Shown in pieces: positions 46,089 through 58,359 of a stretch of 64,000 nucleotides of DNA. The notes beneath the pieces are model-generated. The model was not told the origin of the DNA and did not search any database. It worked only from the letters and a program-made list of their open reading frames with translations. Source of the DNA: Cryptomeria japonica (taxonomy: Eukaryota; Streptophyta; Pinopsida; Cupressales; Cupressaceae); contig NC_081415.1 in assembly GCF_030272615.1 (NCBI RefSeq), forward strand, positions 598,429,335 through 598,493,334, given 5' to 3'. Numbering within the stretch: the stretch's first letter is position 1; each line of letters begins with the position of its first letter. A program made the translations under genes and the position numbers.

Positions 46089-46955
46089 ATGGCAACAAAC
46101 TTTTTTAGAAAGGACAGTCCTAAACTTGATGGAACTAACTATGGTATATGGAAGATCATAATGGAGACACATCTGAATTGCATTCGAAGAGATATATGGG
46201 AAGTTACAAAGAATGGCTATGCTAGTCCTGTTCCGAATCAACCTAATCCACCTACATTGGCTAAGGACTTGGAGAATGATTGCAAAGCAAGAGAAGCACT
46301 TTTGAGTGCATTATCAGATCAGCAAATTATGGGATTATCAGATTGATCTACTGCTAAAGCTATTTGGGATAAACTGGAAACATTGAATGAAGGAGATACC
46401 ACTATCAAAATTTCTAAACTGGAATGTTACTGGGTCAGGTATGAAAATTTGAAAATGGAAGAAGATGAAAGAATTTGTACTTTTATGGAAAGAGTTAATG
46501 AAATTGTTTTAGGAATACAATGTTGTGGAGGTTCCTTAAGTGAAGATGAAATTGTTTCTAAATTTTTAAGAGCACTTCCACTGGCATACAAAATGAAAGT
46601 AACTGCTATTAATGAGTTGAGAATAATGCCTAATACATCAGTATCTAGAGATACCTTGGTTGGAAAACTTTCAGCATTTGAGCTTGAGGAATTTGGTCCT
46701 GTTACTAATATTAAGACAAATTTAGCCTTCAAAGCATCATCATCTGAAATATCTAATTGGAAAGCACTTTATGCAAAAGAACTTGAAGTTATCAGAAAGG
46801 AAAATGAATAACTGGAAGAACTTGAAGCACTATTTGCAAGGAAAATGCTTAAAGGTCTAGTTGGAAGTAAGTATGAAGGTAAAACACCATAAAAATGTTT
46901 TAATTGCAATAAAGTTGGTCATATAGCATCTAGATGTCCTGATAGACATGCAAGA
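46089..46955 (+). pseudogene. Copia gag of element E
   Basis: Starts MATNFFRKDSPKLDGTNY at 46089. Stops at 46344, 46809 and 46890 interrupt one frame that otherwise reads through: LDGTNYGIWKI (start of Copia Gag), AIWDKLETLNEGDTT, an LKMEEDERICTFMERVNE helix and the knuckle CFNCNKVGHIASRC (46896-46937, intact C-x2-C-x4-H-x4-C). Gag would form the particle; pol follows in the same frame, as in Copia. Confidence 0.8.
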
Positions 46956-48366
46956 TTGAGAGAGGAAGCTAAAAGATCATATAAGCCTAACCCTGAAGAT
47001 CAGAGATACAGATTTAAGAATAACAAAGATAAATCATGTTACTATGTTGATGAAGGAGTTACAGATGATTCTAATGAAGAACCAATAGACAATGGATGGA
47101 CGTTTCTTGCAATAATAGAAGATCAATCGACACCTATTGTTTCACCAATAGAGCAGGCCCTGGCAGCTAAAATTGAGGGAAAAGATGAATTGATCATTAA
47201 TAGTGGATGTTCACATCATATGACTGGTGATAAAAGTAAATTCTTATCTTTTCAGGAATATAATGGAGTTCTAGTAAGATTTGGTGATGATAAAGCTTGT
47301 TTGATCAAAGGAAAAGGAATTATATATCTTGATGGTAAGCACAACACTGACAATATTTATTTTGTCGAAGGTTTGAAACATAATCTCTTGAGTGTTGGTC
47401 AATTAGTTGAAAACGGATTTCAATTACAATTCAGAAATGGCAAATGCAAAATCTTGAACAAAACTAGATTGGAGATTGCAACCGGTAATCAGACTAAAGG
47501 TAATATCTTTCATTTGAATAACAATGATAAGGCATGCTTAATTGCACATATTGATGAAATTTGGTTATGGCACAAGAGACTTTGTCATGTGAATTTTGAT
47601 TACATTGTAAAGATCAGTTCAACTAAGCCTGTAAGGGATTTACCTAAGATTGTGAAACCTCGTAATCTGGCATGTAAGTAATGTCAAATGGGAAAGAAAG
47701 TTAGAACAACTTTTAAGAGTATTTATGAGAAATCCAATAATATTCTTGATTTAATTCATACTGATTTGTGTGGTCTAGCAAGAACTAGAAGTCTACAAGG
47801 AGATAGTTACTTTATGCTAATCATTGATGAATATTCTAGAATGTGTTGGGTTACTTTTTTCAAGGAGAAATCAGAAGCTTTTGGAAAATTCAAGCTATAC
47901 AAAGCATTGGTAGAGAATGAAACCGGTAAGAAAATCAAATGTTTAAGATCTGATCAAGGTGGAGAATTTACATCTAAGGAATTTAATACATTTTGTGAAG
48001 TGAATGGAATCAAAAGACAACTATCAGCACCCCGGACACCTCAGCGGAATGGAATTGTGGAAAGGAAGAACATAATTATTCTAGAAGCAGCTAGAAGCAT
48101 AATATTGGAAGCAAATCTACCTCATGTATACTGAAGAGAAGCAATGAATACAACGGTTTACACTTTCAACATAATTCACATCAAAGATGAAACCGGTAAG
48201 ACCCCTTAAGAACTATGGTTTGGTAATACTCCTACTCTTAAATACTTCAAAATATTTGGAAGCAAATGCTATATTAGGAGAGATGAGTATGTTGGTAAAT
48301 TTGATCCTAGAAGTGATGAAGGAATATTTCTTGGTTATTTATCTAAGAGAAAGGCATATAAATTGA
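46956..48366 (+). pseudogene. Copia protease and integrase of element E
   Basis: Protease: IINSGCSHHMTGDKSKF near 47195-47245, where the catalytic Asp of the usual LDSGCSxHM is Asn, so the protease is inactive as it stands. Integrase: the zinc part LWHKRLCHVNF...LACK-stop-CQMGKK (HHCC, stop at 47680), then the core with HTDLCG, IIDEYSRMCWV and the RTPQRNGIVERKN block (D,D,E all present, 47757-48070). It continues after a stop at 48132 to FGNTP and GIFLGYLSKRKAY, where it is cut at about 48362. The next residue belongs to the region after RT. Confidence 0.8.
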
Positions 48367-48822
48367 CAAATTGACATTGAAGGATGATTCAACTCTTGTT
48401 AATTTGACAAGATATAAATCTATGATTAAAGGTTTACTATATTTGACACAAACAAGACCTGATATAATGAATCTAGTATGTATTGTTTCAAGATTTCAGA
48501 TTAATCCTAAAGAAAATCATGAATCAATAGTAAAAAGGATTTTTCAATACCTACAAGGCACAACAAATCTTGGTTTATGGTATCCTAAAGATGAAAATGT
48601 TGATTTATGTGCATACACCGATGTGAATTGGGCAGGAGATGTGGATGATAGAAAAACTACCACCGACGGAGCATTCTTTCTTGGTAGCAAATTGATTTCA
48701 TGGGTAAGAAAGAAGCAGAGTTGTACATCATTATCAATGGCAGAATTGGAATATGTTGCAGCAACAACTAATTGTACTTAGGTATTATGGATTAAACAAA
48801 TGTTGAAAAACATAAAGGTAAA
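48367..48822 (+). pseudogene. End of RT region and RNase H of element E, after a ~kb deletion
   Basis: Joins in at the RT-RNase H connection (YKSMIKGLLYLTQTRPDIM), then RNase H: LCAYTDVNWAGDVDDRKTTT, LISWVRKKQSCTSLSMAELE, and stop at 48779 before VLWIKQMLKN. The D and E of RNase H are visible. By comparison with element F the missing part includes the whole RT catalytic core. At the junction AATTGAC is present twice (48360-48374), suggesting repair at a short repeat. Confidence 0.75.
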
Positions 48823-48829
48823 ATAAATG

Positions 48830-49916
48830 TGTTGCATTATGGATGTGTTGCATTAGTTTTGTCATTGATGTCAACACTTATCCTTCTGGAAATCTACATT
48901 GTTGATTTGGTCTATGGTTATATTGGTTTACTGATGTACCGACATATTATGTTCACCGGAAAGGTCAGTGCCTTATGCACAGTCACCAGTATATGCTCAC
49001 CGGCAGGTTATATGGTTCACCGACAGTGATGATGACTTGTTATCATCTGAAGATCACTTGATTATGTTAGAGACATGGTTTGGATACTTGGTTTTGGTAT
49101 TTTGGTTATTGGTCTAATCAGGTTGACATATTTGTTATTACTGGCAGATCGGTCTAGGTTATGGACCGATATACGTTATCTATTCTAGATCAGCATGACA
49201 AATTATGGAGATGATTTATTTATTGGATATTGTTGTAAATGCATTGAGCTGACATGTTGTAACACATCAAGACTTATTTGGAATTGATTCAATTGTAATA
49301 CTCTTAGTGAGCTGACCTACACATTTAGTCTTAGGTTTTGTGTATATGTAAGATCTCATTTGTGAGATATGAGACAGTATGGTTATGGTATTGTGGTATT
49401 GAGGAATCATATGAGCAAATCTTAGAGCGAATCAAGAAGACATCATTTGAAGGTTGAAGGAAGATTTGAAGGTATTTATTAGAGCTTAACCAGTACTGAA
49501 TCCAACATTGGAGATGCTACTTTGAGCAGTACATTATTCTAGGATTTAACCATCCTATTGTAGTCATTGCAACTCCCATTTGAGCAGTGTGCTCTAGGTG
49601 GTTGGCCTTTTTGCATGTGCAGAGCCCATTTGTATACACATACTATCTGCAGTAGTATAATCGGATTGTGGGTAAGGTTTCCCACCATAGTTTTTCCTCT
49701 TACAGGGTTTCCTCATCAAAATCTTTATGTTATGTATTGTGGATGTTGTTTCTATTTCTATTTCATGCATTAAGTTTCACTGGTACTATTAATAACTGCT
49801 AATATGTTAACCGACATCAGTTTGGTTTATCGGTATTAAGTAATAATTGGGTTGAAATTCATTGACAACTGATTCACACCCCCCCCCCCTCTCAATTGTC
49901 CTTCCAAATCCTAACA
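48830..49916 (+). repeat. 3' LTR of element E (1087 bp)
   Basis: TGTTGCATTATGG to AAATCCTAACA, aligned with the 5' LTR throughout. The RNase H frame runs almost into it without a polypurine tract, so sequence just upstream was also lost. Confidence 0.8.
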
Positions 49917-50801
49917 AAAGATCGATCTCTGTTATAGGTGAAATGTATGGTAGAAGAGGTATTTGGCACCGAGAGATGAAGGTCAGAGTAAAGTGTCCTA
50001 GTGGAGAAGATGAACCGATATTGGACACCGGTATGTGCAACATATTATTGGCATGGATGTTGTTTAATGTTGTAGGTTATGTAAGTCAATGAGTTAAGGG
50101 ATCATTGCAGTAACTTTAGAAGCTTGGATGGATGAGGATATGTCTCAGGTGATATGGGAAAGGACCTAAATGACATGTGTTGGTCTGGTAACCGATATTA
50201 TGTGCATACTTCTTTATGGGTCAATGAGTTGGATATGTGACCTACAGTTGGCATTATGGTCATGATGATAAACGTCATAGGTATAGGTGTGAGTCTTGGT
50301 TTAGGACCTGACTAAATAGATGAAGATCAGATGTCTGTGTTTCAGGGAGAGTTCAGGGCCATATTTTTTGATTAATATCAAACACGTTGAACTCAATAGC
50401 AGATCTGGGAGATGTTTGACAACACAGGTGTGTTTGTGACCCTTGTATGTCTGTATTTAATTTGTCCATCTATCAAAGCCACCATCTGTTGTCTGAGTGA
50501 AGAAAATAATAGGAAGAAGATGTGCCTATCATTGGGTGAAAGGAAGAAGAATTTGGTTAACCTGCATAGAAGAGATATGTGATTTTAATAGTACAATCAC
50601 ATTTGATTCCTACCAATGTTAGCATCAACAATTGGTAGTGTCTGAACCCCTGATGCTCAAAGAGGGAGATGTAGCATAATTTGACAAGGAGGAGAAAAAG
50701 AGTCTACAATGTAACCCTTTTCCATTATTGTCAAAGGGGGAGAAAGATAATGTAGTATATCGAATAATACATGTGTTGACATCAATGCCAAAGGGGGAGA
50801 T
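49917..50801 (+). other. 3' internal region of D with polypurine tract
   Basis: Continues D after E. No gene. GTCAAAGGGGGAGAAAG near 50730 and AAGGGGGAGA at 50791-50800 are purine tracts; the second touches the LTR. Homologous to 39463-40102. Confidence 0.6.
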
Positions 50802-53324
50802 TGTTGGCATTGAGTTGTCACTAATGTCAACTAGTATAGAAGAATGCAACCAGTACGATAGATTGATGGTACTTCTATCATTGATGTCAACCGGTATAGC
50901 AAGATAACCGGTATAGGAGAAGAGTTGATGTGTTGTCATTAGTGACCATTAGTATGCAGAAGGATGAATCGGTATGTACCAGTATGCTAGTGGTGATGTT
51001 AAGAGACCAATGAGTAAAAGGTTGTTGAAACAGTGATGCATACAACCACCATGAAAGAGAAGGCATACTGGGAGGATAATTGTGATGAAGAGGCAGAATG
51101 TTATTTGAATCACATCAACATTGGAGGAGAAGGGGGAATAGGTCACTAGTATGTTGTGTGGATGCAGAATAAAAGGAATCCCACCGGATAGAGATACAGT
51201 CACCATGTGAAGAGATGACTGACAATGAATGAGCCCATATCAGATCACATGTGCCTGTTTGAAGATATGTTGCACAAACAGGGAAGCCACATGAGTGCAT
51301 TGTAGGATGTAGATGACAAGAAATTACTACCACCGGTAAGTGGAACTTATCTCCTATTATGCATAGTGTGCATCATAGTTCTATGAAATAAAGAAGAAGA
51401 GGTAAAGGAAGGTGTTTGAAGGCTCACACAAGATCTACCAGTGAATCAAAGGAATGCCTCAAGTTCATGAAATCATGGATATTCATTGGACAAACAGAGG
51501 AAAATGGTCAAATTAAAGATGGAGTTTGTTGAAGGTTGATGACATGGTGTCATCAAGAGTATTTACCGGTATGAAAGTCAATTGATAATATGGACAAGGT
51601 GTATATGCAGAAGAGACCCATCTGATGAAGATGTGCACAAGGTAGGTTAGCGATAATGTTGATTGGTCAAGTGTTCCACTGGAAAAGAAGCAGAGTGCAA
51701 GGTTGATGACATGGTGTCATCAAGATGGCTACCAGCAAGCATGAGAACCGGTAAAGAAGCAAAAAGGCTAAGATATGTGCTTCTACCTAGTGAGAATGAG
51801 CATGTTATGGATAGACATGTCTGGTGATTGGTTAAGATGTTTCACTGACAATTCAACAAAGAGAAGACATGAAGGTTAACAGGTAAAGTGTGAGATACCG
51901 GCAGGGTTAGTGAACCGACAGAAAAACAAGAACCAATTGAGTGTTTGATCGGTGATCCTGTCTGAACTGACACAAAGGCCCAAGCTGGTAGTTGGTCGAC
52001 AAAGGTGCCACATGGAGTCAAGGTGGCGAACTTGCATGCAGCGGTAGATGGAGTGTGCATCAATGCAATTGGTGCAGAGTTGGTTGATATTAATGGTAGA
52101 CCCCCTAAATCATGGGATGTGTTGCAGAGATTTATGGCTCAAGATCTAGGACAAATTTATTGTGCAGGTTGGGTTGGCGAAGGAAACAAGTTAGCCTTTT
52201 ATCGCGTTTGACCAAGGGATGAACTGACAGATTGAATGCAGAATGCCAAACATAGAAAGTGTGTTTTGGAAGGCACAAAAATAGCGGTGATGTGTAGATT
52301 GTTGTCTAGGCAATCAAATCGGATAAGATCTGATTGGATATGGTTTGCCTTCAGGTTGATGAGGAAAACCTAACCACCTGTGATTTGAATTGGCTTTTGG
52401 CAGGAAGATTGGGATATAAAAATGGAAGCCAAAGATATTTTTAAGTGTTGTTAGATGGGAGAGAATATAGCTACTGTGAAGTGATTGAGTGCTACATGAG
52501 AGAGTTACATTAGAAAATGTGAAAATAGCAGAAGATAACAGTGAATGAGTGAGTGAAGGTTAAACCGGTGATAAGGTTTAAGAGAGGGTTTAATCGATAT
52601 GATTTGAGATACCGGTTAGGCAACTAGATTATATCATAGAAGTCAACCGGTAGGTGCTTTTACCAGTAAGAAAACAACAGAGGGTGTTGAAGTGCATAAT
52701 AGTGAAGGAGAGGTCCAGAAAATCAGATGCAGAGCAAGGTATCCGGTAAAGTGTAAACCGATAAAGAAACAGTAGAGAGAGGAGAACTAGTGTAGCAGAG
52801 AAGGTGTCTCACTGACAGAGTGAAGTATATGAAATGGTTACAAGATTCACTTGTAACTATATGACTAATTTTGTATTTGATGCTATCATTCTGATCACTA
52901 AGTTGTAGTGCGGTGTAGGGGTTGTAGCCCATAAACAAGTTAGGGGTTGGTGCTCCTTGGGTAGGTACCCTAAATTAGAGGTTGTAGCTCCTTTGGGGTG
53001 TAGCCCATAAACAAGTTAGGGGTTGTAGCTCCTTGGGTTGGTTCCTTAAACTTTGTAACAAATTTCATTGTGGGGCTAGATTGGAGTAGTAGGCTCCAGC
53101 AGCATTGCTCACTGAGGTTTTTCCCATCTTTTCTTTTCCTCATCCACACTAGTGTTATGTGATGTCCCTTTGTGAGCATTTGCATTTGTGGTGGTCTCTC
53201 CTTTAACTGGTAAGTCTGTATTGAGTTAGAATCTGTGAACCGGTATGCTCACATAGAATAGTTAAAGGGAAAAGTTTGAGAACCACTGGTTCACCCCCCT
53301 CTTAGTGGTGCATTGTGTCCAACA
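50802..53324 (+). repeat. 3' LTR of element D (2523 bp)
   Basis: TGTTGGCATTGAGTTG to GTGTCCAACA. TATA box at 52415-52422; GGGGTTG repeats at 52911-53051. Confidence 0.85.
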
Positions 53325-53863
53325 CTTTTTTAGTGCAATTTTTTTTTAAATGGGTTAATTTTTCATGTACTTTCATGTGTTATTTTCTAATTTAGGTGGA
53401 CATATTTTTCAGAAAATTTAGTTTTTTGTAATTTTACCTATCTAATCCCCATTTCTGCAACTTTCGGGACTCCGTTTAGGCTCATACGAACTCCTTTTTA
53501 GGTGTCTTTTTTTTTAAAGTGCATGATTTTTCGTCTACTTTCATAATATGCTATCTATTTTCAATGATTTTGAGTAGAAATTATACTTTTATCATATGGT
53601 CTTTTTAGGCCAATTTAGCACTTTTATTGCATAGATCTATGTTTTTGGTCTTTTGCATTGTAGTTCTCACCCTATTAGGGAAATTGTAAAAAAAAATCAA
53701 AAGTCCACTTTTCCATTTTTTACAAGTGGCCTATTGTACACGCACTACATATAAAATGCCAAAATCATCATTTTGGGGGGGATGGGGGGGGTACCCTGAT
53801 TAAGTGAATTTAGGGGGGTGTCTCTTGTGCTTTTGTTCTCTTGTGTTCTTTCCTTTTGGTGTT
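53325..53863. other. No gene recognised; T-rich sequence with G runs
   Basis: T-rich stretches, then TTTTGGGGGGGATGGGGGGGG (near 53770-53790) and another G run near 53812. This may be the untranslated front of the Copia gag that follows, but no LTR or primer site was identified. Confidence 0.3.
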
Positions 53864-54384
53864 ATGAGTTCTCCTAAGTTTCCTCTCTTAACTCCACATA
53901 ATTATGCTACTTGGAAATTGATACATGGAGTAAACTAATGGAAAAAGGGTTAACTCATTACATTGATGGAACTATTGTTGCTCTCATTGATCCTAATGGT
54001 CACTTGGATTGGCTCACTAAGAACATCATAGAATTTGGTACCTTAAGAAAGTATGTATCAAAAGATCTCATCTTTCATATTGAGAAATGTACTTTAATTA
54101 AGGATGTTTACCAAAAGTTTCAAGACTTGTGTGGTCAAGTTGATGAGATTAGGGGATATCAAATTGATAGTGATCTCACAATTAGATCCCAAGAACTTTG
54201 ATACAATATAAGATTATGTCACTAAAACAAAAGAGTTGACGGCGCAACTCAACGATTCTGGCATTTATAAGAAGGATACTCAATTGATCTTCAATTTGAT
54301 GAGCAAGCTTCCACCAAAATATGCAGCATTTGTTTCAAGTTTCCAAACCCACAGGATGACAATGGGTTCAAGCTACACAATGCA
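53864..54384 (+). pseudogene. Copia gag fragment, cut by the LTR of G2
   Basis: ATG at 53864, MSSPKFPLLTPHNYATWK, one shift, then DTWSKLMEKGLTHYIDG, LIFHIEKCTLIKDVYQKFQ and, after another shift near 54195, TKTKELTAQLNDSGI and LMSKLPPKYAAFVSSFQT. This is the order of the plant Copia Gag core (NYxxWK start, UBN2 middle, LxxLPxxY end). The knuckle and pol would lie beyond the G2 insertion at 54385 and are not found. Confidence 0.65.
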
Positions 54385-55815
54385 TATAGAAGTATAAATA
54401 TGACCACTATCCTAAATAAATATTTAATATTTATTTTAACCCCATTCCTCCTATTAATTAATTTATTCATTTTCATCTATTTGATTAAATAAATTACTCA
54501 ATTTATTTAATTAAATTTACCTAAACCTTTTCCAGCCTTTAATTAAATAAATCACTTTATTTAATTAATTCCCCTTTCTCCTTTTTTAATTAAATTTAGA
54601 TTTAATTAAATTGATCCTTACAAATAAATAAATCTAATTTATTTATTAAATCCCCCCACTTGTATTTATGCAAGTTGCATCTATTTTAGTTGAAGTAAAG
54701 TAATTTTATTTTAATTAAAATCATTTCCCCTCACCCACTTGCATTTTCCTACATCTCCCACTTGCCTCCTAAACCCCTTCTATATTCTTCTAATCACTTC
54801 CAATTTAGCCTAATTCATCTCCTAATTATTTTCACATTTCTAAGTAAAGAAAATTCACTTCTCAAAGCCTCCAAAGTCTTTAATAGCCATTAAAGGCTTT
54901 GTGTCTTCAAATGGTTAACCTCTAAATTCTTCCAAACCATTAAAGGCTCTTACATAACCATTTATGGTTAACTCATCTTTGACCTTTGGTTAGAAACTTT
55001 ACTCTAACTTAACCATCCTTCTAACTAAAGGGTCTCATCAAACTCTTATGGCTTTGACCATGGTTATCCTATTAACACTTGCACAAAAGTTTACCCCTTG
55101 GGTAAAAGCTTTATGCATTGGATAACCCTAACCCTTACCTCTTAAGGTAACCTTCATGTCTTCTTAGACATTTAATGCTTCTTGCATCTCCTCTCAAGCA
55201 ACCTCTTGTTGATAATTGTCACCAATTTATTGGTGAGAATTGTAAACATGGATTGATTAACTTTCAATCCTAGCCCTTGTTAAGATTATTCAATCTTAAC
55301 CATCCATTGCCCTATTTTTCCTATAAATAGAGCTCTCATTCTTCATTTTCAATAATTTCCAAGTTTCATGCATCTACATTATAACCTAATTTACTAAGCA
55401 TCTTATCCTCTCTTTGTTAAAACATCATCATAATATTTAGAAGCATTTTCATATCATAGAATATCCATGCTAGGCTAGTATATCATGTTAGGATACTCTG
55501 TCAATATTTTAGCATATCATTATCTTCATATTAACTTAATCATCATAAGCTTTAACACATAATATAGATTTTAGAATGCATTCATGCATGTAGATCAAAT
55601 ATCACTCATTCTTGGATTTGTCACTCCTAGGTCATTTGCTCAACGATCTGAGAGAAAAACATTGGCTTTAGGGATCCTATGAGATAGAGAACAATGGGAC
55701 ACCCCTTGGGAAGTTAAAATAATTCAATTAGTTCATATACTTGCAACAAGAGTCTCATTAGTATGTGGGTCTTCTAATCTCGATTTATTCGTTTTGGTCA
55801 CCGCATTTTCCTGCA
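54385..55815 (+). repeat. 5' LTR of G2 (1431 bp)
   Basis: Starts TATAGA (TGTAGA in G1, so TG has mutated to TA), ends TTTTCCTGCA. Aligned with 18896-20313. AT-rich inverted repeats (ATTAATTAAT/AATTAAATAAAT) fill 54410-54720. Confidence 0.7.
55322..55329 (+). promoter_or_regulatory. TATA box of LTR G2
   Basis: TATAAATA, same place as in G1. Confidence 0.6.
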
Positions 55816-55823
55816 TATATTTT

Positions 55824-55841
55824 TGGTGCCCATCGTGGGGC
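55824..55841 (+). promoter_or_regulatory. Primer-binding site of G2
   Basis: TGGTGCCCATCGTGGGGC, eight bases after the LTR. It resembles TGGCGCC..GTGGGGC-type sites of plant gypsy elements; the tRNA is not named here. Confidence 0.6.
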
Positions 55842-55907
55842 ACGTCCCCAAAAATAATATCGTTTCTTGTGCAAGATAAGGATTGCAAGCATGCTAGAAC
55901 ACTCCTT

Positions 55908-56108
55908 TAGCGCATTCATCACACTGTTTAGTGCATAAGGACCATCTCTCAACGTGTTTAAACATCTTTTGAGCGTATAACCATTTCTGATATCTCAGTG
56001 CATAGGAGTATCAGTATAGCGCATTCAGGCATCATATTAGTGCATAGGGGTTTTCTTTTAGCGCTTTTACACCATTCTGTAGTGCATCTGTGTAGAACTT
56101 TAGCGAGG
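55908..56108 (+). repeat. First TAGCGCAT-motif array in the leader of G2
   Basis: About nine words: TAGCGCAT (55908), TAGTGCAT, GAGCGTAT, CAGTGCAT, TAGCGCAT, TAGTGCAT, TAGCGCTT, TAGTGCAT and TAGCGAGG, 20-30 bases apart, with unrelated spacers. Confidence 0.7.
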
Positions 56109-56441
56109 GGCTCTGACAGAGAAAAAGAAAAATTTGTAACAGAGTCAAAAAAATTTAGGCTTGTGAAGCTCACCATATGATTTTTTGATTTTCTAACTTA
56201 TGTTTTCCTACAGGTCTAACAATTTGATACAGGATTGAAAGAGTTAAAGTAGGATTTGATTTTAATTTTCTAGATTTTTTCAAAGTTGGCTAAAATTAAC
56301 TCATTTTCTTTTCAAGCTACAAAGAATCTCACATTTCAATTTGGGGGTTTTAAAAGAAATCAAATTTGCAAGTTTTAAAAGAGCAACAACTTCACATTTT
56401 CCTTCTTGCAAGTTAGGCTCACACTTCACATTTTGGGTTAT

Positions 56442-57227
56442 TGTTGGCATTATACACTCTTATGAGAATAGTTGATGTTGTCATTGATGGCAACCAATTG
56501 GAAACCAACTAGAAACCTACTAGCAATCACTTGGCAACCCACCGGCATGCACTTCAGCGTCAACGGCAATAATGCATACCGACACTCAAGCCGACATGGA
56601 ATAAACTTTATTTATTGTTTTATATTATAATTATCTTTTGTAAAATCCAACATGGCATATTGTAAAAGACTCATATATATGAGATCTTATAGGTCATTTT
56701 GATGAGATATAGATATGATCAGGATGAGAGAATATAGATAATATTTTGTATAAGGTGATATAGTTGAGAGTGAAGGTTTTGGTAATAGATTGAGCTTAAA
56801 CTGGTACTGAACCTGACATAGTTGATCCTGATCTGAAGCAATACATTGTATTGGATTTTGATAATCCATTTTGTAAGTCAGTGAGACTTCTGTTTTGTAG
56901 TTGAGCAGTGAGCTCTAGGCTACTAGCCTTCTTGCATGTGCAGGCCCCTCATTGTAAGTAATATTTATTCATTGACGAGTGAGTGAATATTGTGGGTCAC
57001 AAATCCCACCGAGGTTTTTCCTGCACTGGGCTTCCTCATTAAATATCTTGTGTTATGGTGTGTTCTCTATGTTGTCTATGTTATTATTATTTGTTGCATT
57101 GATTCTTACTTACCAGTACACTATTTTGGGATAAAAAGTTCTTAATTAGTTTAAATATTCCGCTAACTAGTTAGACACTGATTCACCCCCCCTCTCAGTG
57201 TCTTTGAGACTGTCAATGATTCTAACA
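56442..57227 (+). mobile_element. Solo LTR, C-related family (786 bp), in the leader of G2
   Basis: TGTTGGCATTATACACTC to GATTCTAACA, flanked by GTTAT (56437-56441) and ATTAT (57228-57232). Full hairpin set (56875-56889, 56903-56915, 56931-56944). It shows the uninterrupted LTR start that is split by the LINE at 14561. Confidence 0.85.
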
Positions 57228-58359
57228 ATTATAAAAAGAACAACAACAATATTTATTTGCAACAATCTTTATTTTCTTGCAAAGGTTAAAAAATTCACAA
57301 TCAATACTTGTTTGCAAGATTAAAAAGAACAATCCACATTTTGTTTTTCAAAGCAATTTCCAAGCAACATGCATTATTTTAAGTTGACCAGGATTTCATT
57401 TCCTTGATTAAACAAACAAATTGCTTTGTGGGATTAAAGAGAACACCATGCTTGTTGGAGAAACATCTCCAAATAGGTCTTAGCTAATCATTGCTTTGGA
57501 AGGATAAAAAGAACATTATTTGCCTTGTCTCGAAAGTGGAAGATATATGCTCTCTCTTAATTGGGTGACCAAAAAACCAAACCACTCTTTTATGCTTTCT
57601 TTTACTTCAAGCAATTAAATCCTTTAGAAGGCCTACCCTCCCTAGTTTCACTTAGGGTGCCATTAAGGTCGGTGAGAGGGGAACAACCTAATTGGAAAAT
57701 GACTTTATTGCCAAGTGTTCCAACCCACTATAATCAAATGTGGATGTTGATGAAAGTCCCCTCCAACGATTTTTCTCAGTGATTAGTCTTCCCCTAGTAT
57801 CTTTAAGATATGTAAAGCCTTTGTTCTAAAGGTTGGGAAGCCTCTAGAGGGATTTTATCACTGAAGACCGAACTGAAGCCTAATTAAAAAACCATTGAAA
57901 TAGAAGCTTTGAGCCGAGTCAGTTACCAAGCATTGGCAATACCATAGTGCAAGGGTGGGGAATAATTTGTCCCTAAGATCACTCACCATATATCTCCCAA
58001 GATAACTACCCAATTGTGAAGCAATTCATTTTGGGTTAATTTCTCGCAAAAGGCAAAAAAAGGGGCACCCACAAGGTTGTTTGAGCTGACAGAGTATCGA
58101 GACTAGTGGGCTATGATATTGTCAATGACCTTTGAATACAAAGTCTGCTTGATCTATCTTTTTGTAATCCAAACCAGTGAAAACATCAGGGATTTGAAAA
58201 CATCTTCAAAAGAACATACACTATTTTGTTTAGCATGGACAAGTTGTTATCACTTCTATCTATAGTGCTTTCAAGTCATTTTTTTCAGGAAATCATCCAT
58301 CAAGTCACAAAAGTTATTTGTCAACATCACAAACATCAAAATAAAATTATCAAGACAAT

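Larger units (their letters stand above)
44936..49916 (+). mobile_element. Element E: Copia retrotransposon with internal pol deletion, nested in D
   Basis: LTRs 44936-46031 and 48830-49916, flanks GAAGA (44931-44935) and AAAGA (49917-49921), i.e. a 5-bp target duplication with one change. Order gag, protease, integrase, [deletion], end of RT region and RNase H is the Copia order. The RT catalytic region and the polypurine tract are gone. Confidence 0.85.
40103..53324 (+). mobile_element. Element D: pol-less Copia-type element with 2.5-kb LTRs, carrying nested E
   Basis: LTRs 40103-42596 and 50802-53324, tRNA-Met primer site, a degenerate gag with zinc knuckles, a nested Copia element E (44936-49916), then untranslated sequence and a polypurine tract. 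No pol lies on either side of E, so D without E is about 8.2 kb and gag-only. The sequence left of its 5' LTR is itself D internal sequence, so D is part of a tandem array. Confidence 0.75.
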
